Below the pieces are notes generated by a model. That model did not search any database, had not been told where the DNA came from, and worked only from the letters and a program-made list of their open reading frames with translations. This document shows positions 5,142 through 7,153 of a DNA stretch of 7,153 bases, piece by piece. Both the position numbers and the translations under genes were made by a program. The stretch comes from an uncultured Actinomycetes bacterium (GTDB lineage Bacteria > Actinomycetota > Thermoleophilia > Solirubrobacterales > 70-9), in the NCBI GenBank assembly GCA_937907435.1, contig CALCIA010000174.1, positions 1 through 7,153 on the forward strand, read 5' to 3'. Numbering within the stretch: the first letter of the stretch is position 1; the number at the start of each line of letters is the position of its first letter.

Positions 5142-7034
5142 GTGGCGAGCGCCGCCGACAGCTTCCCGACGATCGGCGGCTACGGCTTCCTCTCCGACTG
5201 CCATACCTCGGCGCTGGTCTCCTTCGACGGCGCGGTCGAGTGGCTCTGCCTCCCCCGCTTCGACTCGCCGAGCGTCTTCGCCGCGCTGCTCGACCGCGGC
5301 GCCGGCCGCCTCAGCCTGCGCCCGCCCGGCGTCGTCGTCCCGATCAGCCGCCGCTACCGGCCGGGGACGCTGGTGGTCGAGACGACCTGGGTGACGGACA
5401 CCGGCTGGCTGGTCGTCAACGACGCGCTGTCGATCGCCTCCTGGGAGCCGACCGCGGGCGCCCCGATCGTCGCCCACGAGTCCGACCACTCGCTGCTGCG
5501 CTCGATCACCTGCATCGACGGCGAGGTCGACGTCGAGCTGGAGTGCCTGCCGCGCTTCGACTATGGGCGCGGGGCCGCGACGTGGAGCGAGGGCGACGAA
5601 GTCCCCGGCGAAATGATCGCCCGCGGCGAGAACGGGCTGCCGCTGGAGCTGCGCACCGACCTCCACCTGGAGGCCGAAGACGACGCGGTCCGCGGCCGGC
5701 GGCACCTGCGCGAGGGCGAGCGCGCCTTCGTCGCGCTGAGCTGGGGCGAGGCGGGGCTGAGCGGCCCGGCCGACGCCGAGGAGGCCCGCGAACGGATCGC
5801 CTCGACCGAGGAATTCTGGCGCCTCTGGCTGCGCCACGGCGAATTCCCCGACCACCCCTGGCGCATCCACCTGCAGCGCTCGGCGCTCGTCCTGAAGGGG
5901 CTGACCTACCACCCGACCGGCGCGATCGTCGCCGCCGCGACCACCTCGCTGCCGGAGGCGCCGGGCGGCGAACGCAACTGGGACTACCGCTACAGCTGGA
6001 TCCGTGATTCGACCTTCAGCCTCTGGGCGCTGCACACGCTCGGCTTCGACCAGGAGGCGCGCGACTTCATGCGCTTCATCCTGGGCGTGTGCCGGGACCA
6101 TCCCGAGCTGCAGATCATGTACGGGATCGGGGGCGAGCGGGAGCTGACCGAGTCGACGCTCGACAACCTCTCCGGCTATGGCGGCGCGCGGCCGGTGCGG
6201 ATCGGCAACGGCGCCTTCGACCAGCGCCAGAACGACGTCTGGGGCGCGCTCCTCGACTCCGTCTACCTGCACGAAAAAGCGCTCCGGGGCACCGGCACGC
6301 AGGCTGACCGCGCGCTGATCGCCCACCAGGTCGAGAAAGCGATCGAGTCCTTCCCGGAGCCCGACCAGGGCATCTGGGAGTCGCGCGGCGAGCCGCAGCA
6401 TTACGTCTCCTCGAAGGTGAGCATGTGGGTGGCGGCCGACCGCGGCGCGCGGCTGGCGCGGGAGACGGGCCGCGACGACCTGGCCGAGAAATGGGGCGCC
6501 AAAGCCGACGCCTTCAAGGCCGAGATCTGCGAGAAGGGCTGCCGCGACGGCGTCTTCCGCCAGCACTACGACACCGACGCGCTCGACGCCTCCCTCCTCC
6601 TGATGCCGCTCTACCGCTTCCTACCCGGGGACGACCCGCGCATCGTCGCCACGGTCAACGCGATCAGCGACGAGCTGACCGAGGAAGGCCTCGTCCTCCG
6701 CTACAAGGTCGAGGAGACCGACGACGGCCTCACCGGCAAGGAGGGCACCTTCCTGATCTGCTCCTTCTGGCTCGTCTCCGCCCTCTCGGAGATCGGCGAG
6801 CGCGACCGCGCCCGCCGCCTCTGCGAGCGTCTCCTGACGATGGCCGGCTGGCTCGACCTCTACGCCGAGGAGATGGAACCCCAATCAGGCCGCCACCTCG
6901 GCAACTTCCCCCAGGCCTTCACCCACCTGGCCCTGATCAACGCCGTCTCCCACGTGATCGCCGACGAGCAGAACCCCGAAGGCGGGGCCAGGGAAGCGTT
7001 CACCGAGATGGGCGGGGTCCGGGAGGGGCTTTAG
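5142..7034 (+). CDS. Glycoside hydrolase family 15 (glucoamylase / trehalase type)
   Basis: GH15 enzymes are inverting exo-acting hydrolases releasing glucose from alpha-glucans, or trehalose in actinobacterial trehalases. The 630 residues match bacterial GH15 proteins. The N-terminal beta-sandwich region (~1-225) starts with the typical IGGYGFLSDCHTSALVSFDG and WLCLPRFDSPSVFAALL. The (alpha/alpha)6-barrel follows, with RNWDYRYSWIRDS (278-290), YGIGGERELTE (327-337), DQGIWE (408-413, Glu413 the likely general acid), and near the end AEEMEPQSGRHLGNFPQAFTHLALI (Glu576 or Glu577 the likely general base). No signal peptide is visible, so it probably acts in the cytoplasm on glycogen-derived glucan or trehalose. 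The GTG at 5142 is chosen for its leaderless promoter spacing and because the conserved N-terminus begins at residue ~10. The gene is complete; the exact substrate cannot be read from sequence. Confidence 0.93.
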   Translation: MASAADSFPTIGGYGFLSDCHTSALVSFDGAVEWLCLPRFDSPSVFAALLDRGAGRLSLRPPGVVVPISRRYRPGTLVVETTWVTDTGWLVVNDALSIASWEPTAGAPIVAHESDHSLLRSITCIDGEVDVELECLPRFDYGRGAATWSEGDEVPGEMIARGENGLPLELRTDLHLEAEDDAVRGRRHLREGERAFVALSWGEAGLSGPADAEEARERIASTEEFWRLWLRHGEFPDHPWRIHLQRSALVLKGLTYHPTGAIVAAATTSLPEAPGGERNWDYRYSWIRDSTFSLWALHTLGFDQEARDFMRFILGVCRDHPELQIMYGIGGERELTESTLDNLSGYGGARPVRIGNGAFDQRQNDVWGALLDSVYLHEKALRGTGTQADRALIAHQVEKAIESFPEPDQGIWESRGEPQHYVSSKVSMWVAADRGARLARETGRDDLAEKWGAKADAFKAEICEKGCRDGVFRQHYDTDALDASLLLMPLYRFLPGDDPRIVATVNAISDELTEEGLVLRYKVEETDDGLTGKEGTFLICSFWLVSALSEIGERDRARRLCERLLTMAGWLDLYAEEMEPQSGRHLGNFPQAFTHLALINAVSHVIADEQNPEGGAREAFTEMGGVREGL

Positions 7035-7067
7035 GGCTGTCGGGCTGAGCCAGGGAGCTCGGGGCCC

Positions 7068-7153
7068 CGCAAGCTGTCGCCCGGAAGGGATGGTGACTCG
7101 CAAGCTGGCGCCCGGGTAGGGACCCGCCCCTCTCGCCACGGCCCGGGCAGGCT
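7068..7153 (+). repeat. Hairpin-plus-tail repeat, copy 2, truncated by the window edge
   Basis: This is an inverted copy of the element at 373-450. cgcaagctgtcgcccgg (7068-7084) is the exact reverse complement of 434-450. A second version of this 17-mer with one change follows at 7099-7115, 31 nt further. ctctcgccacggcc (7131-7144) equals the hairpin arm, and the last bases (gggcaggct) match the loop of copy 1, so the window ends inside the loop. The tail starts 33 nt after the GH15 stop, in the same gene-relative orientation as copy 1. The partner arm should lie just beyond the window. Confidence 0.7.

Noticed and set aside
4347..6566. 739-residue minus-strand open frame opposite GH15 and the spermidine-synthase-like gene
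   Set aside because: It runs antisense to a clear GH15 gene and out of frame through a clear minus-strand gene; its composition is Arg/Gly/Pro/Ala-rich with no motif. Long shadow frames are expected at this GC content.
7068..7115. Start of a CRISPR array
   Set aside because: Only two imperfect 17-nt units at 31-nt spacing, no further units, no cas genes, and the unit belongs to the hairpin repeat.
373..7153. Inverted repeats as ends of a composite mobile element carrying the whole window
   Set aside because: The DNA between is core-type gene content (tig, clpP) with no transposase or target duplication seen; independent copies of a small repeat explain this better.

Overview
The window looks like a chromosomal segment of a very GC-rich actinobacterium. 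A Thermoleophilia/Solirubrobacterales-type genome is my best guess, from the strong G/C third-position bias, the GTG starts, HrdB-like TAGNNT boxes close to start codons, and the mix of trigger factor, ClpP, a fused membrane/spermidine-synthase-like protein and a GH15 enzyme. The lineage is an inference; no rRNA or other marker is present.

Layout. Positions 1-490 contain no gene I can support. They hold several dyads and a strong 19-bp hairpin that belongs to a repeat also found at the right edge of the window. From 5029 down to 491 six genes are read on the minus strand, in this order: a fused membrane/spermidine-synthase-like protein (5029-3536), a 43-residue small ORF overlapping its end (3543-3412), trigger factor tig (3399-1996), clpP (1976-1392), a secreted M23-type peptidase overlapping the clpP stop (1396-872), and, after an 81-bp gap with a long dyad, a two-helix membrane protein (790-491). 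On the plus strand, diverging from the spermidine-synthase-like gene across a 112-bp intergenic region, lies a GH15 glucoamylase/trehalase-type gene (5142-7034). The window closes with a second, truncated copy of the hairpin repeat.

How the genes work together. tig and clpP form the familiar protein folding and turnover pair: a ribosome-bound chaperone and the proteolytic core of the Clp protease. The next gene is not clpX but a cell-wall-type M23 peptidase. Its signal peptide is visible only if translation starts at an ATT codon fused to the clpP stop. GH15 points to alpha-glucan or trehalose breakdown and seems functionally separate.

No defence system, phage, transposase or CRISPR was found. 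The most interesting signals are small: (1) a hairpin-plus-tail repeat lying 3' of two different genes in the same relative orientation; (2) the ATT start and Gln-for-His change in the M23 protein; (3) CTAGNNT boxes 6 or 9 nt before four start codons, two of which imply leaderless mRNAs; (4) an unusual long dyad over the promoter of the small membrane protein.
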